Assembly: GCA_013398275.1 (NCBI GenBank)
Contig: VZSE01002737.1
Coordinates: 127,961-191,960, forward strand
Direction of reading: 5' to 3'
Length of the DNA: 64,000 bases
From: Promerops cafer
Lineage: Eukaryota; Chordata; Aves; Passeriformes; Nectariniidae
The notes below the pieces were generated by a model. That model saw only the letters and a program-made list of their open reading frames with translations. It did not search any database and had not been told where the DNA came from. This document shows, in pieces, positions 38,601-49,500 of the stretch. The translations under genes were made by a program, and so were the position numbers. Position 1 is the stretch's first letter, and each line of letters opens with the position of its first letter.

Positions 38601-39390
38601 GATCTGACCCTTTTTTCAAGGTCTATAGCTTTGGCTGGTATTTAATTTGATATGGATAACAATTCCCTGGCACCTCTCTAGCATAATTATATATCATGAA
38701 ATGCATTAAGGATTTTCATTTGGGGCAGCTGAGTCTCCACAACTGTTCATAATTTGGCATCACTTTGAAGTTTGTCAACAGGGTCACCAATTAGGGTGAT
38801 GGTGGGGTTTGTGATGTGTATGTAACAACTGTCCAGCAAAAACTAGAAAGTCACCAGCAAATCTGTCTATAGCAATGACATCTAAATGGGTTTTAGTCAA
38901 TACATCTAGATCATGGACTTGATTTAAAGACATTTCAATGAAAGTTTTGCATCCCACTGATAATATCCATCAAGTATATCTTCTGTGTTGATGATTTTTT
39001 TTCTTCACCCTTATTTAATTTTCTTTCCCTTACCTGTTTCACTTTCAATTCTTTTTTTACCTGATTAAAAAATATTGTTATATTTCTTTAATCTCTTTTA
39101 CTCCATTTTCATTCCTTTCTATCCTCTAGCATCCCTTTTCACACACTGGTGATTTAGTTGAAAATAAGGCAAATGGAATTAAGAGGGAGAACTTATGTAG
39201 ACTGAGGATATTCAGGTCTAGACTAGACAATCCAATATTTCAGATGGTTCAAAAACAATACAGTTTATGCTACTGCAGTATTTAGTATGAATGAGATGGC
39301 CATCAATTCTTAGGTAATTGCATTACTGAAAGGACAATATGTACATGGAAGAGGTTACAGGAGGGACTATTAGAGCAAGGTGAGATAAGT
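35691..39390. other. Non-coding sequence, no gene seen
   Basis: A small perfect hairpin with 6-bp arms and an AAAAA loop lies at 35776-35792. The frames at 38062-38322 (-, 86 codons) and 38141-38485 (+, 114 codons) overlap on opposite strands. The minus one is basic and the plus one hydrophobic, as expected of complementary frames, and neither is recognised. A T/C-rich stretch lies at about 38990-39150. Confidence 0.5.
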
Positions 39391-39460
39391 CATAGCATAA
39401 TAGAATCATAGAGATGGAAAACACCTGCATCATTCCCCAAGCCCCTCTGCCTTGCCAAGC
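39391..39460 (-). mobile_element. Probable short CR1 3'-end remnant
   Basis: The plus strand reads catagcataatagaatcata followed by gagatggaaaacacc, which resembles the reverse complement of a CR1 tail with its ATTCTATG units. Similarity is limited to about 60-70 bp and is degraded, so this could be chance plus a short tail. Confidence 0.45.
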
Positions 39461-40743
39461 TTAGGTTGCTTTCCACCAAAACACAGTCTCAAATTCTTTG
39501 TTAAGTCTAATTTGGGGGGTGCTGGTAGGCATTCACCTCCCAGTTTCCAGGGATTGCTCTTTGCCTCTGGAGAGACCTCCTCTGCTTGCTGCTTTTGATG
39601 AACCAAGCACGGAGTCAGGCAGCTGCACTTTCTTGAACAGAAAAACTCACACTGCAGGCCTCAATCAAAGGGATGGGCTCCTGAAAGAGGAGATGGCCAG
39701 TGGGAAGGGAAGCCACAGAGAATGGCACTGATTTGAGTGCCCTGGCAAAGAGACCACTGCACTAGAGCCTGCAAACAGCAGGCTCTGGAGTCAGCAGAAA
39801 GAGCCAGATGAGCTGCTGGAGGTCTGAACAAGATGCAGCTTCCATTACCAGCAGCACACCAGCAGAAATAAATGTGCCTGCATTCTCAGGACTCAATTAG
39901 CATTAACCATACTTAATAAGGCACTTTTGAGAATATGAGAGATGCTGAAACAGTAGAATCTCAGCAAAGAATCTGAAAGTTTTGCCTCTGGGTAAACTGA
40001 AAGAACTAGCTGGAAATGGAGAGGTAGACTAGAAAGCAAAATAAGCAGCACAGATTAAACAGCATGTAACTTCTTGCCTGTAATTTACCTACAGGAGAAA
40101 ACCAAGAAAGAGGCTTGTCAGAATATGGTAAACCTCGTCCTGCATCTGGCTAAGGAGAAAAGGAGATAACTGATTATTATTATTATTATTATAAGTTATA
40201 CATTATTTCCCTTTCTAAAGGCTCCAGTAAGATTTTTTTTATATGGAAAAATGTCATGTGGATTTTTAAATAACACAGGGCCATGTGCTGGAGTAATGTT
40301 GAGAGAAAGACAAGCAGAAAGAGGGAGGAGAGCTGGATGAAGCTCATAGTAAAGATGATATGTCACATTCTTCAGTCACTTCAGTGAATGTTTTGTGCTC
40401 AGGTAGATTTTCATTTCTAAGAGCATTGTGTGCAAAGCAAACACATCTTGACAATATAAACTACACCAGAAACTCCACTTCAATATCTGATCCGTGTGTC
40501 CCAGAAAAATTAGTTTTCAAACAATAAAACTGCTAAATTATAAATGGTAATGTCCCACCTTGTGACTTTATTTTGAGATCTCACTGTTTGAGATTAAACT
40601 GGGGCTAGCCTTGGTGTCCCAGTGAGACAATTGTGGAATTACCAGATTGATATACTGGTTGGGGCACAGTGATTCATTTCCATTATCATCATAAGTTAGA
40701 GATTTTATTGATGCTTTACCTGACCTAAAGAAAGTCTCGAAGG
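39461..40743. other. Non-coding sequence, no gene seen
   Basis: The longest frame is 77 codons (39498-39731, +). An (ATT)6 microsatellite lies at 40173-40192. Nothing else could be named. Confidence 0.5.
40173..40192 (+). repeat. (ATT)n microsatellite
   Basis: Six ATT units plus a partial unit. It is short and uninterrupted and could be length-polymorphic. Confidence 0.9.
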
Positions 40744-40880
40744 TTGTCTCCTTTCTTGGATATATTCAAAAATTGGGTGGACACAGGCCAGAGCCACCAC
40801 TCTGGCTAATGACAGTCTGGACCAGGGTCTTGGGCAAGAGATCTCCTGAGTGTTGTCCCACCTCAGCCATTAAGTGATGA
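40744..40880 (+). mobile_element. CR1 LINE 3' UTR fragment
   Basis: The sequence follows the CR1 3' UTR order: ggatatattcaaaaattggg and TGGACA, then ACCAGGGTCTTGGGC, GAGATCTCCTGAG, and CCCACCTCAGCCATTAAGTGATG. This corresponds to 'ggagatattcaaaacc...tggacaagatgatct...ccaacctcagccattctgtgatt' of CR1 consensus sequences. It is diverged and 5'-truncated, in sense orientation. Confidence 0.7.
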
Positions 40881-41989
40881 AGAACAGCACTTTCAGCTGG
40901 GGATGTGTTTTTTTGGGGGGATATCGAAACAAATTAATGATGGGGATTTACAGTATTAGTGGGTATTAGATACAGAATTAAGAATGCTTTCGCAAGAGGT
41001 AAAAGTTATGCATTTAACTCAGGCAGGAGCAGGGTGGGGAGGGCAATCTCTTGGAGGAAAATTAGGATCTCATAAATTAAGTTGCTGGTTAATTTTTGTC
41101 AGCTGACAAATTTGTGTCAGAAAATAGAGGGGTTGTTGCTAATTAACAGTGCAAATTTATTTCTTTCTGTCATTATTATGTGTTATTACTTGTGTAATTG
41201 TTTTTTGTTGCTGTTACATTTAATAATTACATTTGTGCATAATGCATTTTATATACAATTATACATATATTTATATATACACATATAGTTAAACATAATA
41301 GATATTTATAAATTACATTTATACATAATAGTTTTAATAAAAGCTAAATAATGTTATTATTATGTCTAATTATTACATGTTGCTGGGACTTTTTGTTTTG
41401 GTTTTCTATCAAAACAATATTCAGGTCAGCTGACATACCCTTGAGAGGACTGTGTAGGAAATTCCCCATAATATTCTGGGGTTTATAATAATGAGATTTC
41501 TACAATATCATGCTGCTATTCTACCTGACAAATAGTTGGCTTTATTTAATGAATTTTGTCCTAGCTACTGTTTTATGCACAGCATAGAGCAATATCTTTC
41601 CACGGAATATCTACACTCAAAATATTTACCTTATGATATCTGTAAGGTAAATGTTACTTTATAAATTGGAATATTTGTCACTCCATGGAGTTGTTTGCCT
41701 TTTCCCAGAAATATTTATGCAGTACAATGACAGTATTTACCCTTCAATTTAACCAGCAAATATTTGTAGGCCACCATCTCTTATGTCCACCACCTGCTCT
41801 CGAGGATCTCACTGCCAAATTAATTTATTTCTCAGTTTCTTTTCACTTTTTTATGGTACACTGTTCACTTCAAGTTTTTTTCTGTGTCTATTCTGTGTCT
41901 ATTACTCCTTCCCATTGATCATCACAATTCTGGGAATATAGGACCAAGAACAGGGTCAGATTTCCATATGCCCAAGGCAGAGAGCTGAA
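40881..41989. other. Non-coding, very AT-rich sequence
   Basis: Positions 41150-41380 are strongly AT-rich with TATA/ATTA words and imperfect repeats of the type TTACATTTATACATAATA. An 11-bp tandem duplication TTCTGTGTCTA lies at 41880-41901. Frames are at most 77 codons. No gene was recognised. Confidence 0.55.
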
Positions 41990-42356
41990 CATAGAATCAT
42001 AGAGTGGCTTGGGTTGGAAGGGACCTTAAAAATCACCCAATTCCAACCCTCCAATCCCACGTGGAGGGACACCTTCCACCATCCCAGACTGCTCAGAGCT
42101 CCATCCAACCTGGCTTTGAACTTCCAGGGATGGGGCAGCCACAACCTCCCTGGGCAACCTGTTCCAATGTCTCACCATGCCCACAGTAAAACATTTCTCT
42201 CCAACATCTAATCTAAAACAAGTCTCTTCAGTGTGAAGCCATTCCCCCTTGTCCTGTCACTCCAGATCCTTGCAAAAAGTCCCTCTCCATCTTTCCTGTA
42301 GGCTCCCTTCAGGTAGGAAGGGCGGTCATTAGTTCACCCCTAAGCCTTATCCTTTT
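41990..42356 (-). mobile_element. CR1 LINE 3'-end fragment, best preserved here
   Basis: From 41990 the plus strand reads catagaatcatagagtggct, then tgggttggaagggacctt, AAAATCACCCAATTCCAACC, GGGACACCTTCCACCATCCCAGA, the TGGCTTTGAAC...CAGGGATGGGGCAGCCACAAC block, GGGCAACCTGTTCCA, and CTTGTCCTGTCACT. This is the textbook reverse-complement CR1 3' UTR and end of ORF2, tapering off after about 42350. The element lies on the minus strand with its ATTCTATG tail at 41990. Divergence looks modest. Four short frames across it (41956-42211) are artefacts. Confidence 0.95.
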
Positions 42357-45300
42357 GTTTTTTTGGCCACTCATCCTTGCATTTGTAAAGCACAAATCCA
42401 CAACCCAGGGCTGTTTTGTAGCACACAACAGGCTCTGGTACAAACTGGTATCTGATACCCCCCAAGCTCCTTTCCACATTAAGGGTTTGTTGGTTATTCC
42501 TCCAACTGAAGAGCTGTTAGAAATTATTTTCCCCTTCAGATAAATTTCCTTTAATTTTCCTTTAAAAAGAAAAATCTCTCACTTTATTACCTTTCTTTAT
42601 GTAAAGTAGAATCTTATGGTATAAGTTGTGGTGCTTCACTAAAGACAACTTTTTTTGTGTCACCTGTATTTTAAAAAATAATACCTTCTCAGTTTGTCTC
42701 AAATATTCCTAGAGTTTTTAAACATTACATTCACTTCCTAAAAAATGCAGATAATACAACAAAAATTACAGGGAAGCACAAACTCCCAAAACTATAACTG
42801 ATGGCTTACAAATTAAGTTAATGAACACATTAAAATGTTGCCGCCAAGCTGGAGCCCTAAATCCCTTAGTAGAGTCCTTTTTCCCCCAAAAATGTTGTTC
42901 TAGCCTATAAAAAAGAAGGTGACTTATAAACTGAAGGATTCCTTTCACTTTTCAGCAGAACAATCATCTTTGTGCTTTTTTTTTTTTTACTTTCTGCTTC
43001 CTTGGTGCAAAAGGAAAGTCTCTTCTGCAATGTCCATTGTTGATCTGAGTCACACCTGAATGTTTTCACTGACCAGGCAGTGATCTAAGTCTAGATTGAT
43101 TCAAATTTTCACAGAAATCTTTTAGATCAAACCCCGCGCTTTCTATTGTTGTCTGACATTACATTTGTAATGAAATTGCCAATTCAGGAAATATTTGCCA
43201 TGTGGGATAAGCAATCCATTGATCACAGAATTATTTGTGTGTGCCAGACAGGAGCTGCACCTTTTCACAATTCTTTAGGAGTACACACAGACAAAGAGCC
43301 AATGCAAAATGCTTTACACCCCCTACAGCTGCAGCATGGACAAGCTGCTGGACTTATCCTCTGTTCCCTGTTAGGGACATGAATCTGCTCATGGGAGGCT
43401 GCAGGTCAGGACCAGGAGAGAATTTGAGGCTGACTCCTGGGGAGAGGCTCACAGTGGTGAATAAGGTGCTGGCAGGGAAAGGGGACATCCATGTGCCAGT
43501 CCTATCCAGCTGGTGCTTCAGATGCTGGGGTGAAGGTGTGTTTGGGCAGGTAAGGGAGTGAAAAGCAACATTTCCTAATGCAATCAGCTGGAGACATTAA
43601 AAAGAGGTGATCATGGTTAGGTGCGTGTCACTGCAGTGACCTGAAAGCTTTTTCTTCTCTGAGTCACCTGTGGTGGCTGGAGGGACAGACAGGTGGCTGT
43701 GGAGCTGACAGGGGGTGTGGGGTTAGGTGGGAGGTAACAATTTCCTATGCAGTGTTCCCAAAGGAAGAACCACAGCCAAGCTACTCTCACATTTAGCAGC
43801 TCTTGCTCCCTTAAACAGGCAAACAATTTCTAGAAAATACTGAACTTCTTTCCTTCTGTTCAAAGTACTATTTTCTCCTTTTTCTTTTTTTTTCATTCCC
43901 CTTCTTTTTTTCCCTTAAAATTTAACCCAGATCCCACTGAATGTGCACGTGGAGGGGCACGACAGATGAGAGGGTACCACTGGCACCCTGCTGCATCCTT
44001 CAGAGAGGTGTGTGCAGAAGCACATCTCTCAGCTGACAAGCCCCCGAGAGGAAGTCCCTGCTCTCCAAGAGAGGAGAAGGGAGAGGCAAGGCTGTGCTCT
44101 TTTGGATGTCTCTGCAGCACACTGCAGCTTCCAGGCTCCACTGCAAGGGAGCCAAGCAGGCACTGGTGCTCTCTAGCTGGGAGGCTTTTCTGGGAGAGCC
44201 ACTGTAGGGATTTCTCAGAAGTACTTTATGCCTTCTGCTTGGAAAGTAAAATAGAAAAAGACTCCTGGAACCAAAAATCGTCTAAAACACGGCTAGAACG
44301 AGATAAAATGTGACAACACCTTTGAGGAGAAATTCCACACACAGCATAACCACTCTTTTCTGTCTCATGCAAATAACATAATTTTAACTGGTCCCAAACA
44401 CTGAGATGGTCTGCAACAGCCTGGGAATCCTCTTCCATCTTGCTTTTCTATCCTGACTATTGATAAATATCTCAGTTCTGGACTGAACAAATGCAAATAC
44501 TTCAAAGTAACATTATCTAATTAAAATGTCCCTCTTTCAGAAATTCCCTAGATTATTTTTTTCCATTTTCTCCTAAGCATCCCTAGCAAAACTGAATCTC
44601 CTGACTGAGTTGTGGTCATTTGCTCTGGAAATATAGCATCTTTTCTGGTTGGAGCTAAGCTTATTAAAAAATATATAAATAGCACACTCCAAAAAGGCTG
44701 CCAAATTTTTAGCAAAATACATTTGCATGGATTTCTTCCTGGAGTAGAAATTCCTCTTTTTGCAATTGTGTGCAATTTATGACCACTCAGAAAGTATGAG
44801 CCATGTTCTCTCCTCTTTTATACAGCATAAGCTTCAGTGAAATCAAATTACACTGATGTAAAACCATTGTAAATGAGATCAGAATCGCAATCTGCCTCAC
44901 CCAAGACAAAACTGTTTTGTGGCTAAATAATTTCATTTTGTGATTAATTTAATATTAGTGATGGGGTCCAAATGTGTTTTGTAAACTGCTTTATGAATAG
45001 AATTTCATTCTCTGAGGTCAGTGAAATACAAATGAAAAAACATTCTATTAACAAAGGTGCCATGTTTTTTGTGAAATGTTTCCTTTTATAAAAAAATTCC
45101 TATTCTTCCTGAAATCCAAACATTGACTCTTAGAAATTCTTTCACTGAAGGTGTTGGATTTGGTTTGTTTGGGGTTTTTGACTCTAGAAAGACAGTTTCT
45201 TTACTTAGCTGCATGATTATTGCTGAATATATTCACTCTTGTTGCTGTCTCCTAGCTAACATCTAAGTTTGTTTTACCAGGAAACCAGTTCATATCCTTA

Positions 45301-46350
45301 GCTTGATTTGTTACTTTTATAATTAGCCTGCTAAACTAACAGTTTATAAAGTTGTATCAGCACAAAGAAAGTCTGCTTGGATTCAGAAGGACATGATGTG
45401 CCCTGTGTTTGAGGAATATTAATTGTGACTGGAATAAAAAATTGATTATGCCCTTTGTAAAATGACCGATAAACATTTCAGTATTCTTTAAACACAAGCT
45501 GTTTGTTCCTGATAGATTGCTGTACTTTCCCTGAGGAAAAGTAGGGGAAAAAAAGTTGGAAGCATTAGATGTGGGGAAAATACTCAACAAATGATCTTGT
45601 TAACAGAAAATTGTGCAACCTTTACAAAATTTTAATTAGAGTCCTAATTTTATTCATTCCAAGTCTGCTGGTGTGAAAAAGGAGAGCTGTACTGGAGAAT
45701 GTTTCATAAACTGAGTTGAAGATCAGATACTGTTCTACAGAAATTACTTTATCATATAAATTAATATAATGCTCAGATCTGGTACTGAACTGAGAAAACA
45801 GCTCTTAATAATGTAACTTCTGCTGTAGTTTATGAAGCTGAGAGAAATAAACAATGCCTTGCCTTTTCTTTTGTCCTGATGCAAATATAAGCATAATATA
45901 TCCCCAGTCTTTTCTAGAAAGCCATTATTCATCCAAGTTTTGGCTCCTAAAAATCACAGAATTCTGGACTTTTTAATGCACAGAGAGAGAACAGTCTTTC
46001 AGTAGAATAGAGATACTATCTCTCTTCTCGTATTTTACTTATTTTAAATCTTAATTTCTGATGTTATAACTCCTTCTAAGCTGCAAGGCTCCTCAGATTA
46101 ATGTCACCAAGGTTCAAACCTTGTTTCCTTCCTCCAGTATTCTTCATAAGGATTATGGCATTAAAAAAAAAAACAAACAAAACAACAATCTCCTCCTCTA
46201 TTCTCAGTATCTTTTGTTGTCCATCTTTTAACATCCTCTGATTTAATTTGATTTTGAGATGTGTAGTTACCCTTCCTTGCTGGGTTTCCTTAAATGATCA
46301 TAATTTTTCCTTTAAGGGAACAGTGTTCAGATCTCAGGATGCTCTCATAC
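42357..46350. other. Non-coding sequence with one GC-richer patch
   Basis: Positions 43360-44240 are GC-richer than their surroundings and hold frames of 108 codons (43235-43561, +) and 115 codons (43966-44313, +). The first overlaps the splice-bounded segment listed at 43375-43549. A T/C-rich tract lies at about 43848-43915. No transposon was recognised. Confidence 0.45.
43375..43549 (+). other. Splice-bounded open segment, candidate exon (hypothetical)
   Basis: A pyrimidine-rich stretch ending in CTCTGTTCCCTGTTAG (43374) precedes 175 nt that end in GGGCAG followed by GTAAGG at 43550. One of the three frames is open through the whole segment, about 58 codons, including a stretch reading GENLRLTPGERLTVVNKVLA. 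The other two frames have stops. No domain or homologue is recognised. Local GC is higher than in flanking DNA, which favours chance openness as well as exons. Confidence 0.2.
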
Positions 46351-46599
46351 TCATTCAAGCAGCTCATTCACTATTTCCATCTCTAAGCATTTAGGCTTTC
46401 CTTTGCCTGAGCACACTTTGTCTGAGCCATCGATGTACAGCAGCTCTCCAGGCCTCTCCAGCTGTCTGCAGATGTCATTTCCAGGATTTTGGTTACATTC
46501 TACCTTCTCAGGACATCTCTTGGATAAAATACAATCTGACATATAGCTTGAGATGAAGAGGTTAATTGTCTGTATCATTGATTCCGTAACTACGTTCAC
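46351..46599 (-). other. 82-codon frame with faint retroviral RNase H resemblance
   Basis: The minus-strand frame contains GELLYIDGSDKVCSGKGKPK, which resembles the first RNase H motif of retroviral pol (a hydrophobic strand followed by DGS and a small loop). Neither the rest of RNase H nor a reverse transcriptase is visible in the flanks on this strand. It may be a tiny endogenous retrovirus relic or chance. It is certainly not an intact gene. Confidence 0.15.
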
Positions 46600-49500
46600 A
46601 GCTCAAGAATGTTGATCTAAATGTGGATCTAAAGACTCATAATTATGTATTCCTGGCCACCTAAGCTGGGGCAAACCTTATAACCACCACTTAGTCCAGA
46701 TCATATTGATAGAAATTTCCTTAGGGAATATTTTTTTACATCCTTACATATTAGAAAAAAGGCACCAAATGGAAATCAATATTTTCAGTAGTGGTGCTAC
46801 TCCTCAGTGATATTCTGCTTTACTGAGGAAGGACAGGTGAGGAAGGACAGTCCCCTGGATGTGTGCTAAGGGGTTACAATGTGTTAACTCTGTTAAACTC
46901 ACTGCAAAGGGACAATCCTCCCTGCAGGAACTGCTTTGGCTGAGGCTGCTCCCATCACTCGACATGATTCCTTTGTTAGCCAGACAACCCAGCCAATATT
47001 ACATTCATTTCTGTGAGCAAAGATGCTTTCTTCTTCTGTCAATCACAACCTAAGATTGTTTACTGAACTCCAGATAAATCAAGCAAGACTAAGCTATCAC
47101 TTGCTCTTCCTTTCACCAGAACATATCCTGATTATCTGCAGAGACCTCCCACCTGGGTTTATGCACCTGTATCAAGAACAGGAGATTCTGTTCCCTGCTC
47201 ACAAATAAACAGCAGTCAAGATGCTTTCTAGGCACAAACCACCAGCTACTCTTCCAGTTAACCAAGACCACCTCTGGCAAGGAAAACAGACATTTTGCTG
47301 CCTCTTGTCTCATTATGGCAGGATTGGGAGGACAAGAAAGCGAGGGAATAAAGGAGAGTGAACTGCCTTTCATGTCTTGGCAGGTCCTTGTAGAAACCAG
47401 TCTCCAGAAAAAATATCTGTAAAATGAAAAAGCTTGGTTTGTATTTTGCCTCAAGGTTCGTTGTGCCTGGTTTTGCAGCCATTCTGGGCAGAGAGGAGTA
47501 GAAAACTCTCATCCAGCCAGATGAAAACTGACTCATAGCTGCAACTCCACATTTTTGCTCATCACTTTTGTAGCAGAAGCCTCGAACAGACCTCCATGGG
47601 CAGCTCTCTGTTACAGCTGAGCCTGTGCAGCCCTCCCACCTGGCCCTCTCTGGCAGTACCAAATATATCCATCTAACTGGATGACTGAGCAAATTAATCT
47701 ATCAAAGAGGTAATATCTTATGAGAAAGGGAGAATGTCTCAGAGGGGGACCAATAATTGGGACTGCTGCATGCAGGAGCTAAAGCACAGTCTGCAACTAA
47801 TACTGAAAACCCAGCATTTTTAATCGGTCGCTGACATTTAAATCAGAAAACCCAAAATCTGTGTAGTGTCCACTGAAACAGCAAGCTTAAAAATAGCTTT
47901 AAGTGGCAGAATAGCCAATTAGCCTTGAATAATGTGAACTGAGCAAAGCACAAAACCCCTGTGTGCTTCCCTAGTGGAGCTGGCTGAGGCCACCTGGGGT
48001 AGTTTGCTGTCTCCAATGATACCTAATGACCAGGGTTTCAAAGGAAGCTCAAAAATTCAGGAAGCTACTAATTACTCCTTGCTGAACCAAGAGCACAGCT
48101 GATACAGCTTCTGATCAGTTTATGCTTGGACTAGAAGCCCCTGCATGTTTTTCTTGGTCAGTGTAATTACATTTTCTATTCATGCTGAATGCCTTTCTTG
48201 TTAAAAAGAAAATCCAATACTGATAATGGTTGCTTATCATCACCTTGAGTTTACATGAAAAAAGCTATAACCCCATTTTTCTTTAAAAACAACCCCAAAA
48301 CAACACTGGTTCAGCTGCACCTGACCACTTACAAGTAAGATTTTTTCACACACATCAATGAATGCTGCAAACACTAACAGAGCTATGAACAACTGCCCAA
48401 AATACTAAACTTACAGGAAGCCTGGTCATTCTCTTTTTTGATTTTTTTTTTTTTTCCCAGGGACAAGAAATTACTGGGAAAAAATACCTCGTTGTAGAAG
48501 GCTTAGGTTAGGAGAGGGCAGTGCTCAAAATCTTTCAACTCTGCATCACTGGCTTAGGTTAAAGGCAGCCCAGAAAATCTTCCTACTTGCTTCTGAATTC
48601 AATCCATCCCAGGATGAACATTATTTAAAAAATAATATTGCTCTCAATTGACATTAGCTCTCTCATAGATAGAAGAATGAAAACCCTTCAAGATTTGTTT
48701 TATGACTTCAGTTAATCTTTCCAAAACAAAATTAAAGACAATAGAACTGGAAAGGTAATTTGCTGCTGTCTTCAGCTTGCTGATTGCTTAATCCTTGGTT
48801 ATCACACCTATAAGTTGGAAATCTGGGTCCTTTCATGCAAGTAGTTTCTCCAAGGTTCCTTGTGGCACTGGGGACTGTGGAAACCTGGCTTTCCCAAGGA
48901 AGGCAGCGAGTGAAAATGGGATCTTCTCATCACAGGAGCCATTACTATCTGCATCTGGTCCATTTATGCAGCAAGACTTAAGGATTTGAAAACCACAATT
49001 GCTCTGTGGAACTGCTTTAAAGAGAAGGGGAGATTCCCCCCTGCAGGTTTTATCACATCCATATGCAACTTAATTATACAACAATTTCTAAAGTGGAAAG
49101 ACAGGAAAAGGGATTATCAAGAGGTTCCCTCTCTTCAATGTTAGCAAATATTCAAGGGTGTTTTATAAGTGTTCAGATGGGATCTGAGGCTGACCATCAG
49201 CTGATAACAATATCAACTTCCAGAAGCACAGCTTTGAAATTTTATTCTTTAGAATTGTTTCTGTGGGATAGGGAGAAGAGGAAAAGAGAAATGTGGAATA
49301 AAATATTAAAAATCTCTAGGAAAAACATCAAAGAGAAAGAAGAATTTGGCACTGAGATTGCTTCAGTCATGGATCTAAACTATGTTGTGGGAGCAGCATG
49401 AAAGAGGGTTTGAGGGCTTTTTTAATTTAGATTTTTCACTGAAAAATAAATGTTCTTTTCAGAGGTTAGAAACTGTTCCCTTAAAAAATATTTCTTACAT

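Noticed and set aside
46100..46130. GGTTCAAACC resembling a tRNA B-box
   Set aside because: The T-arm cannot be paired properly, and no A-box or cloverleaf can be drawn around it.
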